A DNA stretch of 64,000 bases from Cyanobium sp. ATX 6F1 (GCF_024346315.1 NZ_JAGQCS010000004.1:1-64000); one strand, 5' to 3'; positions 16,733 through 24,277 are shown, counted from the first letter of the stretch. Notes: generated by a model from the letters alone, not told the origin. A program made the numbers and translations.

Positions 16733-17104
16733 TCAATCCTCTTCGTCAGTGGAACCCACGGGGACCAGTCGAATCTGCTTGCGGCCGAGTTTGATTTCAA
16801 ACTCGTCCCCAGCCTCCAAGCCCAGCAGTGCGGTGTAAGCCTTGCCGATCAGGAGATTGCCGTTGCCTTGCACGGTGGCCACGTAGCTCAGCTTGCGGCC
16901 ACCTTTGCCCACGGAACCACCACCATTGGTGCCCAGAGACACCCCCTTGGCTTCCAGGAGAGCTTCATAGAACGCCGTGAAGTTCAGCCGCTCGGACCCG
17001 TCTTTCTTGGTCGAGACGTAGCCCGCTGCCCTGACGAGATCAGACTTGCTCACGTCACCGAGCTCTTTGACTTTGGCGAGCAGATCAGGTCCGGTGAGTG
17101 CCAT
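16733..17104 (-). CDS. Cyanobacterial AbrB-like (cyAbrB) regulator, second copy
   Basis: The 123-residue product is a close paralogue of the neighbour at 15615-15986, with the same architecture: MALTGPDLLAKVKELGDVSK at the start and NLLIGKAYTALLGLEAGDEF / IKLGRKQIRLVP in the AbrB fold. It differs mainly in a glycine-rich stretch (GTNGGGSVGKGG) between the two halves. Cyanobacteria normally keep two cyAbrB types that can form complexes. The two genes here flank a TspO-like gene on the same strand. Confidence 0.9.
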   Translation of the reverse strand: MALTGPDLLAKVKELGDVSKSDLVRAAGYVSTKKDGSERLNFTAFYEALLEAKGVSLGTNGGGSVGKGGRKLSYVATVQGNGNLLIGKAYTALLGLEAGDEFEIKLGRKQIRLVPVGSTDEED

Positions 17105-17326
17105 TGGAGAGTCGATCGTTGTAACCCACAACGTACCGGATGGTCCGGAGGGCACCAGTACCTATTCCAACTGCTTTGTACTTGATCGGTGTCAGCGAAT
17201 CCTTCCGACCCAGGTGTTACAGGGCATGAACCCGAAAAAGCTGATGGTGGTTGGGGCCGCCGCTTGACTGGAAAGCGGTGCTACTGAGGAAATTCCCTAG
17301 GGTTTGAGCACTTGCTCACCCACCCA

Positions 17327-17587
17327 GTGCAGAAGCTACTCCTCAGTCTGGCCACTGTGCTCCTGGGCCTTCCACTGCTGATCCCTGACACAGCATGGGC
17401 TCAGAAGCGGATTCCCAAACTCCCGGGCAACGACCAATGTCCACTGGGGTATGTGAATGACCTGAAGCAGCATTGCAATTCACCCATCTACTACCAGGTG
17501 AAGCCGACCTATGGAAAGCCCTGTGACTCGGGATGGATGAACATTGGGGCGGGCTACTGCAAAAAGAAAACCCTGTGGATTTTCTGA
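17327..17587 (+). CDS. Small exported cysteine-containing protein
   Basis: The 86-residue product has a clean signal peptide (LLLSLATVLLGLPLLIPD then TAWAQ) and a ~60-residue mature part with four cysteines (CPLGYVNDLKQHC, KPCDSG, GYCKKK), likely two disulfides. I use the GTG at 17327; a TTG at 17312 would add five residues. The fragments CPLGY..., YGKPC and GWMNIGAGYC resemble small secreted cyanobacterial hypotheticals. Function is unknown. Confidence 0.55.
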   Translation: MQKLLLSLATVLLGLPLLIPDTAWAQKRIPKLPGNDQCPLGYVNDLKQHCNSPIYYQVKPTYGKPCDSGWMNIGAGYCKKKTLWIF

Positions 17588-17756
17588 TCCCCTCGGCTCG
17601 GTGAGTCACCCAGGGTTCACATCCCTTGCACTGGCTAGAGGTGGAACGGTAGGTCAATGACGAGGCTGACGACGTACCGCCGTGGGCACTGACGAACCAT
17701 CCGCTCCCCTAGGAAAGGACCACTGCTGGGGATCACGTCCGTGGAGCGGTTGCAGC

Positions 17757-17788
17757 AAAAAACCCCTGGGTAGAAGCCCAGGGGTTGC
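17757..17788 (-). terminator. Terminator of the left hli module
   Basis: On the minus strand a 10-bp stem AACCCCTGGG / CCCAGGGGTT with a 6-base loop runs into TTTTTT (the stem pairs partly with that run). It lies 65-95 bases after the 38-aa gene. A near-identical element is at 59535-59562 downstream of the paralogous module. Confidence 0.85.
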
Positions 17789-17851
17789 TTGGTTTCGTAC
17801 CGGTAGTGGATCCCCCGCACAGCAGGGTGAACCAGCCAGCAAGCGTTGGGA

Positions 17852-17968
17852 TCAACGGGAGCTGGCTGGTAGATCAGAGGGACGTGAAACCACGTAGGTC
17901 ACCATGCCCGTGAGCATCACGACAACCGTGATCAGGCCGGTGATGGCCGCTGAGTAATCAGTTGACAT
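17852..17968 (-). CDS. 38-aa single-helix membrane protein paired with Hli, left copy
   Basis: The product MSTDYSAAITGLITVVVMLT... ends SRPSDLPASSR. It has a single hydrophobic helix (ITGLITVVVMLTGMVTYVV) flanked by short polar ends. It lies 5 bases after the hli stop codon, so the two are certainly co-transcribed. A paralogue with 32 or so of 38 residues identical follows the other hli gene at 59872-59988, which supports both as real genes although they are too short for normal gene finding. It is probably a thylakoid micropeptide; the function is not known to me. Confidence 0.8.
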   Translation of the reverse strand: MSTDYSAAITGLITVVVMLTGMVTYVVSRPSDLPASSR

Positions 17969-17973
17969 CAGGT

Positions 17974-18117
17974 TCAACCGAGACCGATCTGGGAGAGGAT
18001 GCCTTGGCCGGTGAGCAGTTCGGTGCCCAGGCCGATCACGAAGCCGAGCATGGCCAGGCGGCCATTCCAGGTTTCAGCGAAAGCTACGAAACCAAAGCGG
18101 GCAGTGGAATCAGTCAT
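17974..18117 (-). CDS. hli: High-light-inducible protein (Hli/Scp), left copy
   Basis: The 47-residue product starts MTDSTARFGFVAFAETWNGR and carries the chlorophyll-binding helix core AETWNGRLAMLGFVIGLGTE (E-x-x-N-x-R of the CAB family). Hli/Scp proteins are one-helix thylakoid proteins that bind chlorophyll and carotenoid, quench energy and protect photosystem II assembly under high light or nutrient stress. The copy at 59994-60137 differs at only two residues near the N terminus. An HLR1-like site lies 26 bases upstream of the start. Confidence 0.95.
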   Translation of the reverse strand: MTDSTARFGFVAFAETWNGRLAMLGFVIGLGTELLTGQGILSQIGLG

Positions 18118-18142
18118 GGCTGCAACGAGTTGTTACACACCC

Positions 18143-18160
18143 ATTGTAACAGGTTGTAAC
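18143..18160 (-). promoter_or_regulatory. HLR1-like RpaB site upstream of hli, left copy
   Basis: The minus strand reads GTTACAAC-CT-GTTACAAT, matching the cyanobacterial HLR1 consensus (G/T)TTACA(T/A)(T/A)NN(G/T)TTACA(T/A)(T/A) at all but one position. HLR1 is bound by the response regulator RpaB, which controls hli and other high-light genes. The identical 18 bases are found at 60161-60178. Confidence 0.75.
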
Positions 18161-18238
18161 GGGGTTTTCGGCTGAGCCGCCGGCCAAGGCAGCCCCCTAA
18201 GGCCGGCGTGGCAAGGACTGTGTCCCGCGGCACATTTC

Positions 18239-18259
18239 GGTGTAATCAGCTACAGACAG
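18239..18259 (+). promoter_or_regulatory. Conserved block upstream of the 58-aa gene, left copy
   Basis: TGTAATCAGCTACAGACAG and the two G residues before it are identical at 18239-18259 and 60343-60363. Both copies precede the paralogous small genes by about 80 bases. It may be a core promoter (TGTAAT as a -10-like word), an operator or the start of the transcript. Confidence 0.6.
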
Positions 18260-18335
18260 CTCGGCATTTGGTGACTTCAAACCTGACTACGGTCCAGTGG
18301 CGGATCATCCGTCCGCATTTTACCGAGCATTCCCA

Positions 18336-18512
18336 ATGGCCAAAGCCACCACCAGCCCCGCCCGTGAACAAGCTCTCCGGGACTCCTTGCGCGTCCGTTA
18401 CGCCGCCGCTGCTGCCGCCGGCAACAACGACATGAAGCTCGCCCTCAACCACGAAGCCACCTACCTCGGCATTCAGCTCAACCAGGTCATCGGCTCAACC
18501 GGCAACAACTGA
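18336..18512 (+). CDS. 58-aa alanine-rich helical protein, left copy
   Basis: The product starts MAKATTSPAREQALRDSLRV and continues with RYAAAAAAGNNDMKLALNHE and ATYLGIQLNQVIG. It is a short soluble helical protein with no family I can name. A paralogue at 60443-60622 has the same length and about 70% identity, in the same divergent position next to an hli gene. The conserved neighbourhood suggests a light- or stress-linked role (inference). The start is the ATG at 18336 in both copies' shared context (CCCAATGGCC). Confidence 0.75.
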   Translation: MAKATTSPAREQALRDSLRVRYAAAAAAGNNDMKLALNHEATYLGIQLNQVIGSTGNN

Positions 18513-18666
18513 AGCCGGCGCCTGCTCCAGGGACGTTTTCAGACGTTGATAGGTGGGTGGTGTGGTCTCCCACGCCATCCAGCCTTGGACATGGCCAACA
18601 GTCGGGGGGTAGCCGTCGACAGAACGACCTGCGACATCGTGTCAGTAGGCAACCGCTTGCAGCAGC

Positions 18667-18690
18667 AAAATTACGCTAAAAATTACGCTA
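18667..18690. repeat. Two tandem copies of AAAATTACGCTA
   Basis: The 12-bp unit AAAATTACGCTA is repeated exactly twice in tandem, about 60 bases before the tRNA-like fragment. The surrounding 18513-19078 spacer holds no convincing gene. Confidence 0.7.
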
Positions 18691-18753
18691 TTTCTGCTAG
18701 CGGAGATTAATAAACCCAGTCACAGCAAGGTTTTTGGGCAGGTTAGGTATGCC

Positions 18754-18795
18754 TTACAAGCAGGATGTCGCTGGTTCGAAACCGGCATCGGGCAT
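18754..18795 (+). repeat. tRNA 3'-half-like direct repeat, left copy
   Basis: From the anticodon loop onward the sequence resembles tRNA-Val(UAC): CTTACAA loop, GCAGG stem side, ATGTC variable loop, GCTGG-TTCGAAA-CCGGC T-arm and ATCGGGC acceptor half. The 5' half (GCCCGAT acceptor and D-arm) is absent or degenerate. It repeats with three mismatches in 42 bases at 20600-20641. This is the pattern of an attachment-site duplication. Confidence 0.65.
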
Positions 18796-19078
18796 GGCAA
18801 GAATTCATGCGCCATTCCAGGGGCTGCCCTGGATGGTTCCAGGAGGTGCAGCGGGATCGGGTTGGTTACGTGGGTCGTGAGCAGCGATCTCCCTCCACGG
18901 CCGAATGAGTCACCTGCTCCAGCTCTGAGGCAACGACAGAGGGGAGCATCGTGTGAAAGGCCTGAGCCAGGCTGCGAGCCAAAGTCAGGAAGGCTGCCTA
19001 CGGGTTGTCTTGTCATGGCAGACGAGGCATGGATGCCCTATTCACAGCCCATCAAAGCACCCCTTTATGGGGTAGTCT

Positions 19079-19095
19079 AACTCAGGTCTTGAGTT
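19079..19095. promoter_or_regulatory. Dyad operator candidate upstream of the wHTH gene
   Basis: AACTCA (19079-19084) and TGAGTT (19090-19095) form an inverted repeat with a 5-base centre, 34 bases before the wHTH start. A second small dyad, CCCC-TTTAT-GGGG, lies at about 19060-19072. This fits autoregulation by the encoded winged-helix protein, which is inference. Confidence 0.45.
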
Positions 19096-19129
19096 ATGCG
19101 ACTCATTAATGGTGTGCCTGGATCCCGCC

Positions 19130-19480
19130 ATGAACCCTGTGCTTGAAGCGATCTTTGGCAACCGCACGGCGGCATGGGTTCTGCTCTTCCTGCAGTGCTA
19201 CGGCGAAGGCCATGCCCTGCGCATCGCCAAGACGTTCGGCTTTGGGTTGAACATGACCCAGCGCCAGCTGAAGCGCCTGGAGGAAGAGGGTGTGCTGGTG
19301 AGCCGGTTGGTGGGGAACATCCGGCTGTTTGCCTTCAATGATCGAAATCCAACCGTGCGCAATCTCAGGGAATTGCTGGAAGCTGAGCTCAAGCTGCTTC
19401 CCGCGGCGCAGGTTCAGCAGTATTTCCGCCAACGGCAACGGCCGCGCCAGTCGGGAAAGGTGCTCATCAACCATGGTTGA
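19130..19480 (+). CDS. Winged-helix DNA-binding protein paired with a nucleotidyltransferase
   Basis: The 116-residue product has a wHTH domain: MNPVLEAIFGNRTAAWVLLF, then ALRIAKTFGFGLNMTQRQLKRLEEEGVLVS (recognition helix and wing), with a charged C-terminal tail. Proteins of this shape sit upstream of small nucleotidyltransferases in MNT/AbiE-like operons. The gene ends 8 bases inside the downstream nucleotidyltransferase, so the two are translationally coupled. The ATG at 19130 is preferred to the one at 19109 because it begins the conserved helix. It is likely an antitoxin or autoregulator (inference). Confidence 0.65.
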   Translation: MNPVLEAIFGNRTAAWVLLFLQCYGEGHALRIAKTFGFGLNMTQRQLKRLEEEGVLVSRLVGNIRLFAFNDRNPTVRNLRELLEAELKLLPAAQVQQYFRQRQRPRQSGKVLINHG

Positions 19481-20027
19481 GATCACCGAAGCCACCAGCA
19501 TCGAGGAGCTGGCCGTGATCCTCAGCGAGGCCTTGGAGGCAGCAGGGATCATCGCTACCTTGTCGGGTGGTGGGGCGGTATCGATCTACAGCAACAACCA
19601 ATACATGAGCCATGACCTGGATTTCGTGACTTCAGCGGACCCCAAGAATTTGCTGAAGGCGATCGCTCCCTTGGGCTTCGCCCAGGGTTCTTCCAAGCGA
19701 CTTTATGAACATCCCCGTACCGAGTGGCTGGTTGAGTTCCCCGCTGGGCCCCTTGGATTTGGAGAACTTTATGTTACCGACCCCAGAACGATCGACGTAT
19801 TTCAGAGCGAGCATGGGGCCTTACGGGTGATCACGCCAACCCTTTGCGTGATCGACCGGTTAGCGGCTTACTTCCATCACTGTGACCGCCAATGCTGGGA
19901 TCAAGCCGTCATGGTTTGCAGGAGCCATTCGATTGACTGGGATGCCATTGCCGACTGGGCAAGAAACGAGAAACCGAAGTTTGAAGAGGTAGAGAGATTG
20001 CGTGTAGAGGTAGATTCTTCATCGTGA
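19473..20027 (+). CDS. Nucleotidyltransferase-fold protein (AbiEii/DUF6036-like)
   Basis: The 184-residue product has the nucleotidyltransferase signature LSGGGAVSIYSNNQYMSHDLDFV: a GG loop followed about 15 residues later by DLD. Further elements are PRTEWLVEFPAGPLGFGELY and a helical C-terminal half (CVIDRLAAYFHHCDRQCWDQAV) as in AbiEii/DUF6036-type proteins. With the upstream winged-helix gene it resembles type IV-like toxin-antitoxin or abortive-infection pairs, in which the nucleotidyltransferase is the toxin. The pair lies between two tRNA-like repeats. Confidence 0.65.
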   Translation: MVEITEATSIEELAVILSEALEAAGIIATLSGGGAVSIYSNNQYMSHDLDFVTSADPKNLLKAIAPLGFAQGSSKRLYEHPRTEWLVEFPAGPLGFGELYVTDPRTIDVFQSEHGALRVITPTLCVIDRLAAYFHHCDRQCWDQAVMVCRSHSIDWDAIADWARNEKPKFEEVERLRVEVDSSS

Positions 20028-20139
20028 CGATCGCAGAAGGGTCACGGCCCTCATTGACCGAAAGACCATGACGGCGATGAGGGAAATCCTCAGGAACAAC
20101 CACTTCAAGGCCCCGGCCAGCGATCTTCCTGTCGAGCGA

Positions 20140-20481
20140 AACTGAAAACTGAGCCACTTCCACCATCGAAACGTGGGCTATCTCCGGCCGGGCGAGGGTC
20201 GGGGGTTTGCGGTGGTGATGTGTCTTGGTTCTGGCTGTGTTGCCTGGGGTCGTTCATGGTTCGTGCGTTGGCTTGGTTGACCTCGGCCGTTGATGCCGGT
20301 GGGGCTGTTCTCCCCCTCAGGCCTCCTTGGCAGGCAGTGACGGCGAGGAGCCGCCCACCTGAGTGCGGAACAGCCAGGATCTGCGTTTCTTCCTGAGCCG
20401 GTAGCTGTCGCCGCTGATCGTCACCACATGGCTGTGGTGTGGCAGCCGGTTGAGGATCGCATCGGATTCAATGACCTTGGA
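20140..20481 (-). mobile_element. IS21-family remnant: istB 3' end and element end
   Basis: On the minus strand, SKVIESDAILNRLPHHSHVV and ISGDSYRLRKKRRSW match the extreme C terminus of the IS21 helper ATPase IstB. The rest of istB and all of istA are missing. Downstream of the fragment (toward lower coordinates) GAAAACTGAGCCACTTCC at about 20141-20158 looks like an IS21-type terminal sequence. The frame upstream of the IstB match is unrelated sequence, so the insertion sequence was cut by a later event. Confidence 0.6.
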
Positions 20482-20599
20482 ACTCAGGGACCAAACAACG
20501 GGTTGCAGTAGCGAAATTTTGCTAAAACTTCCGCCGACCGTGTTGGTTGAGAGTACAAAACCATTTGATGGCAATGGCTTTGAGCGGATTCAACCTGAC

Positions 20600-20641
20600 T
20601 TGCAAGCAGGATGTGGCTGGTTCGAAATCGGCATCGGGCAT
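20600..20641 (+). repeat. tRNA 3'-half-like direct repeat, right copy
   Basis: This 42-base block matches 18754-18795 at 39 positions. The anticodon loop reads CTTGCAA, so by itself it looks more like tRNA-Ala(UGC), while the T-arm (GCTGG-TTCGAAA-TCGGC) and acceptor half (ATCGGGC) match the other copy. No intact 5' half is present, so it is not a functional tRNA gene. Confidence 0.65.
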
Positions 20642-20739
20642 ACCCAGCATTCCTTTCCGCCAGGGGTGTTGTCGCTCCAGAAGCCAGCGCTGCTCCCCTC
20701 ATGGGCAGGAGTCCAGACCGCTTACTCCAGCAGCGAGCC

Positions 20740-21021
20740 TCAGAGGTCGTCTTCCACGTTGGCCTTCACCGTGCAGTCGCTCTTGGGATAGCTGACGCAC
20801 AGCAGGGCAAAGCCTTGGTCGATCTGTTCGTCGTCAAGGAAGCTCTGATCGGATTGGTCGACAGTGCCCGTGAGCACCTTGCCGGCACAGGTGCTGCAGG
20901 CGCCGGCCCGGCAGGAATAGGGCAGGTCAATGCCCTGTTCTTCTGCGGCGTCGAGGATGTAGGTGTCATCCGCGCAGGGGAAGGAAGCCCCGCCTTCGAT
21001 CGAGATGGTGTAGGTGGCCAT
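20740..21021 (-). CDS. Plant-type [2Fe-2S] ferredoxin, left copy
   Basis: The 93-residue protein starts [10 protein letters not shown] and has the iron-sulfur ligands in the pattern [10 protein letters not shown] (C-x4-C-x2-C) with the fourth cysteine in [12 protein letters not shown]. This family carries electrons from photosystem I to FNR, nitrite reductase and other partners. It is acidic and of normal length. A paralogue at 59169-59450 has the same length and about 75% identity. It lies about 100 bases from the right tRNA-like repeat and appears monocistronic. Confidence 0.92.
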   Translation of the reverse strand: MATYTISIEGGASFPCADDTYILDAAEEQGIDLPYSCRAGACSTCAGKVLTGTVDQSDQSFLDDEQIDQGFALLCVSYPKSDCTVKANVEDDL

Positions 21022-21145
21022 GGAACCAGGAACGGTTTGAAACAGTCCAAGGCCCTCAGGCCATCTGGGTTGCATCCCGCGACACACCATGCCGGCCAAT
21101 TCAGGGGATCAGCACCTGGCGAGGGATAGGCCAAGCCATGGGCCC

Positions 21146-21406
21146 TCAGAGGCCGATCTTGCGCCTCCCCCACCACATCCCTGCCGCATAGCCCAGCAAC
21201 GGCAGCCACAGGAACGGTTGGCCCAGCACCATCACCAGGGCGAGGCCACCAACCGCCCAGGGGATCAGCAGCACCAGGCCCATCGCCAGTTGGCCCGAGC
21301 GAGAGCGCCGCACGATCCCACCGGATTTCTGGGCCAGGCGGGGCATACCGCGCCCAAGGCCATAGCCCACCAGGACGGTGAAGACGGTGAGCAGAACGGA
21401 CATCAT
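21146..21406 (-). CDS. Small two-helix membrane protein
   Basis: The 86-residue product has an N-terminal helix (MMSVLLTVFTVLVGYGLGRG), a basic loop (RLAQKSGGIVRRSRSGQ) and a hydrophobic second half (LAMGLVLLIPWAVGGLALVMVLG, then PLLGYAAGMWWGRRK). I do not recognise a family. The next gene on the same strand, an exonuclease, ends 66 bases upstream. Confidence 0.6.
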   Translation of the reverse strand: MMSVLLTVFTVLVGYGLGRGMPRLAQKSGGIVRRSRSGQLAMGLVLLIPWAVGGLALVMVLGQPFLWLPLLGYAAGMWWGRRKIGL

Positions 21407-21472
21407 CGAGGGTTGGGCGTCGCTGGATCCAGCTTCCCAGTTGGGGCGGCCAGGCGCCCGGGTATGGGCCCG

Positions 21473-22246
21473 TTACATCCCGCCATCACGGATCGCCGCA
21501 AGAACGATGTTGGCGCAGGCTTCAGCGTCGGAGAGTGCATCGTGGTGATTGAGGCTCAGATTCAGATGCCGACACACATCCGGTAACTTCGTCGGCCGAA
21601 GGTTCCAGGTCTTCCGGGCGAGCTGCACCGTGCAGAAATAGGGCTGGAGCGGGGGCGAGAAGCCAGCCCGATCACAGCAGGCCCGCATGACACCGGAGTC
21701 AAAAGAAGCATTGTGGGCGGCGATGAAACGGGCCCCCTCGAGGCAGGTCTCCAGCTCGGGCCAGAGTTCAGCGAAGGAAGGTGCATCGGCCACCTGCGGC
21801 CAACTGATTCCGTGAATTGACGTGAATAAAAATTTCTGCCGAGGTGGTCGAATCAGTCGGTGCTCGCGATGCACGATGGCGTTCCTCTCGACCCGCACCA
21901 ACGCGATCGAGCAGGCGCTGTCCCTGCCCTGATCAGCGGTCTCAAAATCCAGCGCCACGAAGCAATCGGTTTCGAGTTTCCCATTGCGCGGCAGCGCTGA
22001 TTGACGGCGGGGTAAGCCGCTCGCTTCATTCTTTGGGGGTGTGTTGCTTGAACGATGTTGAGACAAGGCCGCCTCAGCCTTGCTCAGGAATTGCCTCTCC
22101 TCAAGCTCCAAGTTGATCGCGCCCCAGCGGCGTCGATACTCCAGAAGCTTTCCGTAGAGAAGTACATCACCGTTCGACCATCCCAGGGCCCTGAGTTCAC
22201 AGAAAACGATTCGTTTATCGCGATGGCTCGCCTCATCCTTCGGCAT
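21473..22246 (-). CDS. DnaQ-like DEDDh 3'-5' exonuclease
   Basis: The 257-residue protein has an N-terminal helical domain of ~80 residues and then a DEDD exonuclease domain: FVALDFETA (D100, E102), AAHNASFDSGVM (second Asp) and NHHDALSDAEACA (His and last Asp). This is the metal-binding site of DnaQ-type proofreading and repair exonucleases. Without polymerase genes nearby it may be an epsilon-like proofreader or a stand-alone repair enzyme. The N-terminal part (RDKRIVFCELRALGW) is less common and of unknown role. Confidence 0.85.
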   Translation of the reverse strand: MPKDEASHRDKRIVFCELRALGWSNGDVLLYGKLLEYRRRWGAINLELEERQFLSKAEAALSQHRSSNTPPKNEASGLPRRQSALPRNGKLETDCFVALDFETADQGRDSACSIALVRVERNAIVHREHRLIRPPRQKFLFTSIHGISWPQVADAPSFAELWPELETCLEGARFIAAHNASFDSGVMRACCDRAGFSPPLQPYFCTVQLARKTWNLRPTKLPDVCRHLNLSLNHHDALSDAEACANIVLAAIRDGGM

Positions 22247-22637
22247 GGGTGGCTTGAGCTCTCTGTTGGATTTCTATGGGGAAGCGGCCAAAGGCTATCC
22301 AGGGCACTGCATGGTTGATCACGATGACATGGGACCAGATGGATTGCAGTCTTGTTTGAGATTTACTATTATGAATGGCCATGATGATATCTCTGGCCGG
22401 CTTGTCTTTTTGCGTGTAAGCCATGGGCAACCTGCTTGCACGTCTGATGCTCTGTCCACGTGTGATTGCTCATCAGGTCATTCATCGGCCCGCGGCAGGA
22501 TGAACGGCTGAAGGGAGCGGTTCGATGGTCATTGACCCCGAGCGGGCTGGTTGTGTCCGTTCATGCTTGGCGCTGATCATGCACCCATGACCGATCTAGC
22601 GTTCATACGAATGGTGCCCTGAGGAAATGTTGCTGCC
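22247..22637. other. Intergenic spacer, no gene recognised
   Basis: This divergent spacer holds the promoters of the exonuclease gene and of the 104-aa gene. An 88-codon frame starting at 22245 does not look like a natural protein. I see no strong repeat or RNA structure. Confidence 0.35.
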
Positions 22638-22952
22638 ATGAAATACATGATCAGTTGGTTCGAGCGTCCGCAGGGTTCTTCAGCGGAATACGAGCAAGCC
22701 CAGAAGCGGATCCTTGAGGTGTTTGGTCAGTGGAAGGCACCCGCCGATCTTCGGATCGAGCTCTTCGTGGTTCGCGTTGGGGAATGGGGCGGCCATCTGC
22801 TGGTGGATTGCGATGACCCGTTGACGGTGCACAAGCTCTGCTCCACCTTTCCGGCGTTCGAGTTCCAGGCACGCCCGGTGATTCCCGTGGAGGAGGCGGT
22901 CAGGGTGGAGCTTGAGGCGATCCACTGGCGTGATTCGCTCCCGGCGGGGTAA
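22638..22952 (+). CDS. DUF3303-like small protein
   Basis: The 104-residue product reads MKYMISWFERPQGSSAEYEQAQKRILE then FGQWKAPADLRIELFVVRVGE, GGHLLVDCDDPLTVHKLCS and FEFQARPVIPVEEAV. The pattern (sheet-helix-sheet, conserved W and F) fits the DUF3303-type dimeric alpha/beta barrel. The function is not established. The gene appears monocistronic. Confidence 0.65.
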   Translation: MKYMISWFERPQGSSAEYEQAQKRILEVFGQWKAPADLRIELFVVRVGEWGGHLLVDCDDPLTVHKLCSTFPAFEFQARPVIPVEEAVRVELEAIHWRDSLPAG

Positions 22953-23090
22953 TCAGCCTGCTGCGGGATGACTCGCCGTGTGTGAGCCGCGTGTCCACGG
23001 GCGAGATCGCTCCTGGACGCCCACAGGTTGCGTTCAGTTGCTGGCTGCGGCCCGCTGCTCAGGCGTGAGGGACCTGTCGTGCTCCTGGGG

Positions 23091-23402
23091 CTACCCCCAG
23101 GCCCTGGCGGCCTCTGCGATGGCGGGCCCTGCCTGGGCGAGGTCAGCAGGGATCATCACCGGTTCAAAGGAGATCTCCGCCTTGAGCCAGTGAAAAAAGG
23201 GTTCAGCAACCGCAGGAATCTGCGCTGCGTTTTCCAGATCAAGGATGATGTAGGCACCCCGTTGACCATCAATGGCTGTGAAATAAGCCGCTTCGGCATG
23301 GATGTCCGTCAACAGTCGTTGCATCTTTTCGCCAAATTGTGAATCGGCCAGTGCCACATTGGCGGCGGCATTCTCGAAACGCACCTTCATCAGCTGACGC
23401 AT
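23091..23402 (-). CDS. Dimeric alpha/beta-barrel-like hypothetical protein
   Basis: The 103-residue product MRQLMKVRFENAAANVALAD... continues with LLTDIHAEAAYFTAIDGQRG, AYIILDLENAAQIPAVAEPF and FHWLKAEISFEPVMIPADL. Similar short proteins occur across bacteria and are sometimes mislabelled as pantothenate kinase. The pattern suggests a ferredoxin-like dimeric fold, as for the neighbour at 22638-22952. The start could also be the second ATG at 23390. Function is unknown. Confidence 0.6.
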   Translation of the reverse strand: MRQLMKVRFENAAANVALADSQFGEKMQRLLTDIHAEAAYFTAIDGQRGAYIILDLENAAQIPAVAEPFFHWLKAEISFEPVMIPADLAQAGPAIAEAARAWG

Positions 23403-23561
23403 GACGAGTCTCCAAGTTGATCCCATCAAGGCTGATGCCGGTGGCGCTCGGATCGACCCTGCGTCATGAATTGATAGGCAAGGCAAGGCGGCTGAACTTG
23501 CGCGCAGCGCAGGCCCGGGGCGCTCTGGCCCAGTTCCACGCTGAAGATCAGATGAGCGCCC

Positions 23562-23990
23562 TCACGGCTCCAGCAGGTTCTCGAGCCCGTCTCCACCGGG
23601 CAGTCGATAGACGCCGAAATCGCGTCGATCAAGCGTGGCGATTTGGCGCAGCCCATGCTCATGGGCCAGCCAGAGCAGTGAGGCATCGGCCAGATCCATC
23701 GGCAGATCGCCGTATTGCCGCATCCAGCGGGCCATCAACTCCAGGGCGGACCCACCCATCTCCGCCACGCTCAGGCCACCGAGCGAGACCCAACCGAGCA
23801 GGCGAGGGGCCACATCCGCTGGGATCAGATGGCAAACCTCGGTGAGCACCGGCCAGGTGGAAACCAGGGCTCCGCTGTGCTGCAAGAAAAAAGCGGCACA
23901 GGCGTCGTGGTCCTGGTCACTGCGATCGAACCAGGCGACCAGAGGGCCCGTATCGACGAGGGTGGCACCGCGAAAGCTGGAGCGACTCAC
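23562..23990 (-). CDS. PIN-domain ribonuclease toxin
   Basis: The 142-residue product has the PIN acidic residues: ATLVDTGPLVAWFD (first Asp), LTEVCHL (Glu), DLADASLLWLAHEH and IATLDRRDFGVYR (later Asps). PIN toxins of VapBC-type systems cleave tRNA or other RNA. The start is a GTG that overlaps the antitoxin stop as GTGA; the longer ORF upstream is a shadow of the antitoxin gene. The family is the short VapC/COG2402-like type. Confidence 0.85.
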   Translation of the reverse strand: MSRSSFRGATLVDTGPLVAWFDRSDQDHDACAAFFLQHSGALVSTWPVLTEVCHLIPADVAPRLLGWVSLGGLSVAEMGGSALELMARWMRQYGDLPMDLADASLLWLAHEHGLRQIATLDRRDFGVYRLPGGDGLENLLEP

Positions 23991-24277
23991 GCGTCCAGCT
24001 CGCTCAGACGTTGCCGCCTCTGCTGGCCGTTCAACTTCTGGCGAAGTTGAGCCGAATGGTCCCGTCCCCGACTGCTGCTGGTGCCATCTGGGGCACCACT
24101 GGAGAAGCAGCCGATCAGACCAAGGCTCTCCGCCAGGGCCGCAGGGTTGGTGGATTGCCGCTGCAGCAGCTCTAGGCCGGCCTTCACCACCTCGGTCTGG
24201 CTGAGGCCGAGGACGTGGCAAAGGCGCTCGAGCCTGACCTCGCTGCCGTCATCCAGGCGCACGGAAATCGTCCGCAT
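23987..24277 (-). CDS. Ribbon-helix-helix (CopG-like) antitoxin
   Basis: The 96-residue protein begins MRTISVRLDDGSEVRLERLC and LGLSQTEVVKAGLELLQRQ, a ribbon-helix-helix DNA-binding domain that would repress its own promoter. The C-terminal half (GLIGCFSSGAPDGTSSSRG and QLRQKLNGQQRRQRLSELDA) is disordered with a basic end, suited to neutralising the PIN toxin encoded 4 bases into its stop. Together they form a type II toxin-antitoxin system. Confidence 0.8.
   Translation of the reverse strand: MRTISVRLDDGSEVRLERLCHVLGLSQTEVVKAGLELLQRQSTNPAALAESLGLIGCFSSGAPDGTSSSRGRDHSAQLRQKLNGQQRRQRLSELDA

Noticed and set aside
18720-18797. Complete tRNA-Val gene
   Set aside because: The acceptor 5' half and D-arm cannot be found upstream of the anticodon arm; only the 3' half is conserved.
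22245-22511. 88-codon frame in the exonuclease upstream spacer
   Set aside because: Its composition is irregular, it has no ribosome-binding site, and it overlaps the exonuclease start on the other strand.
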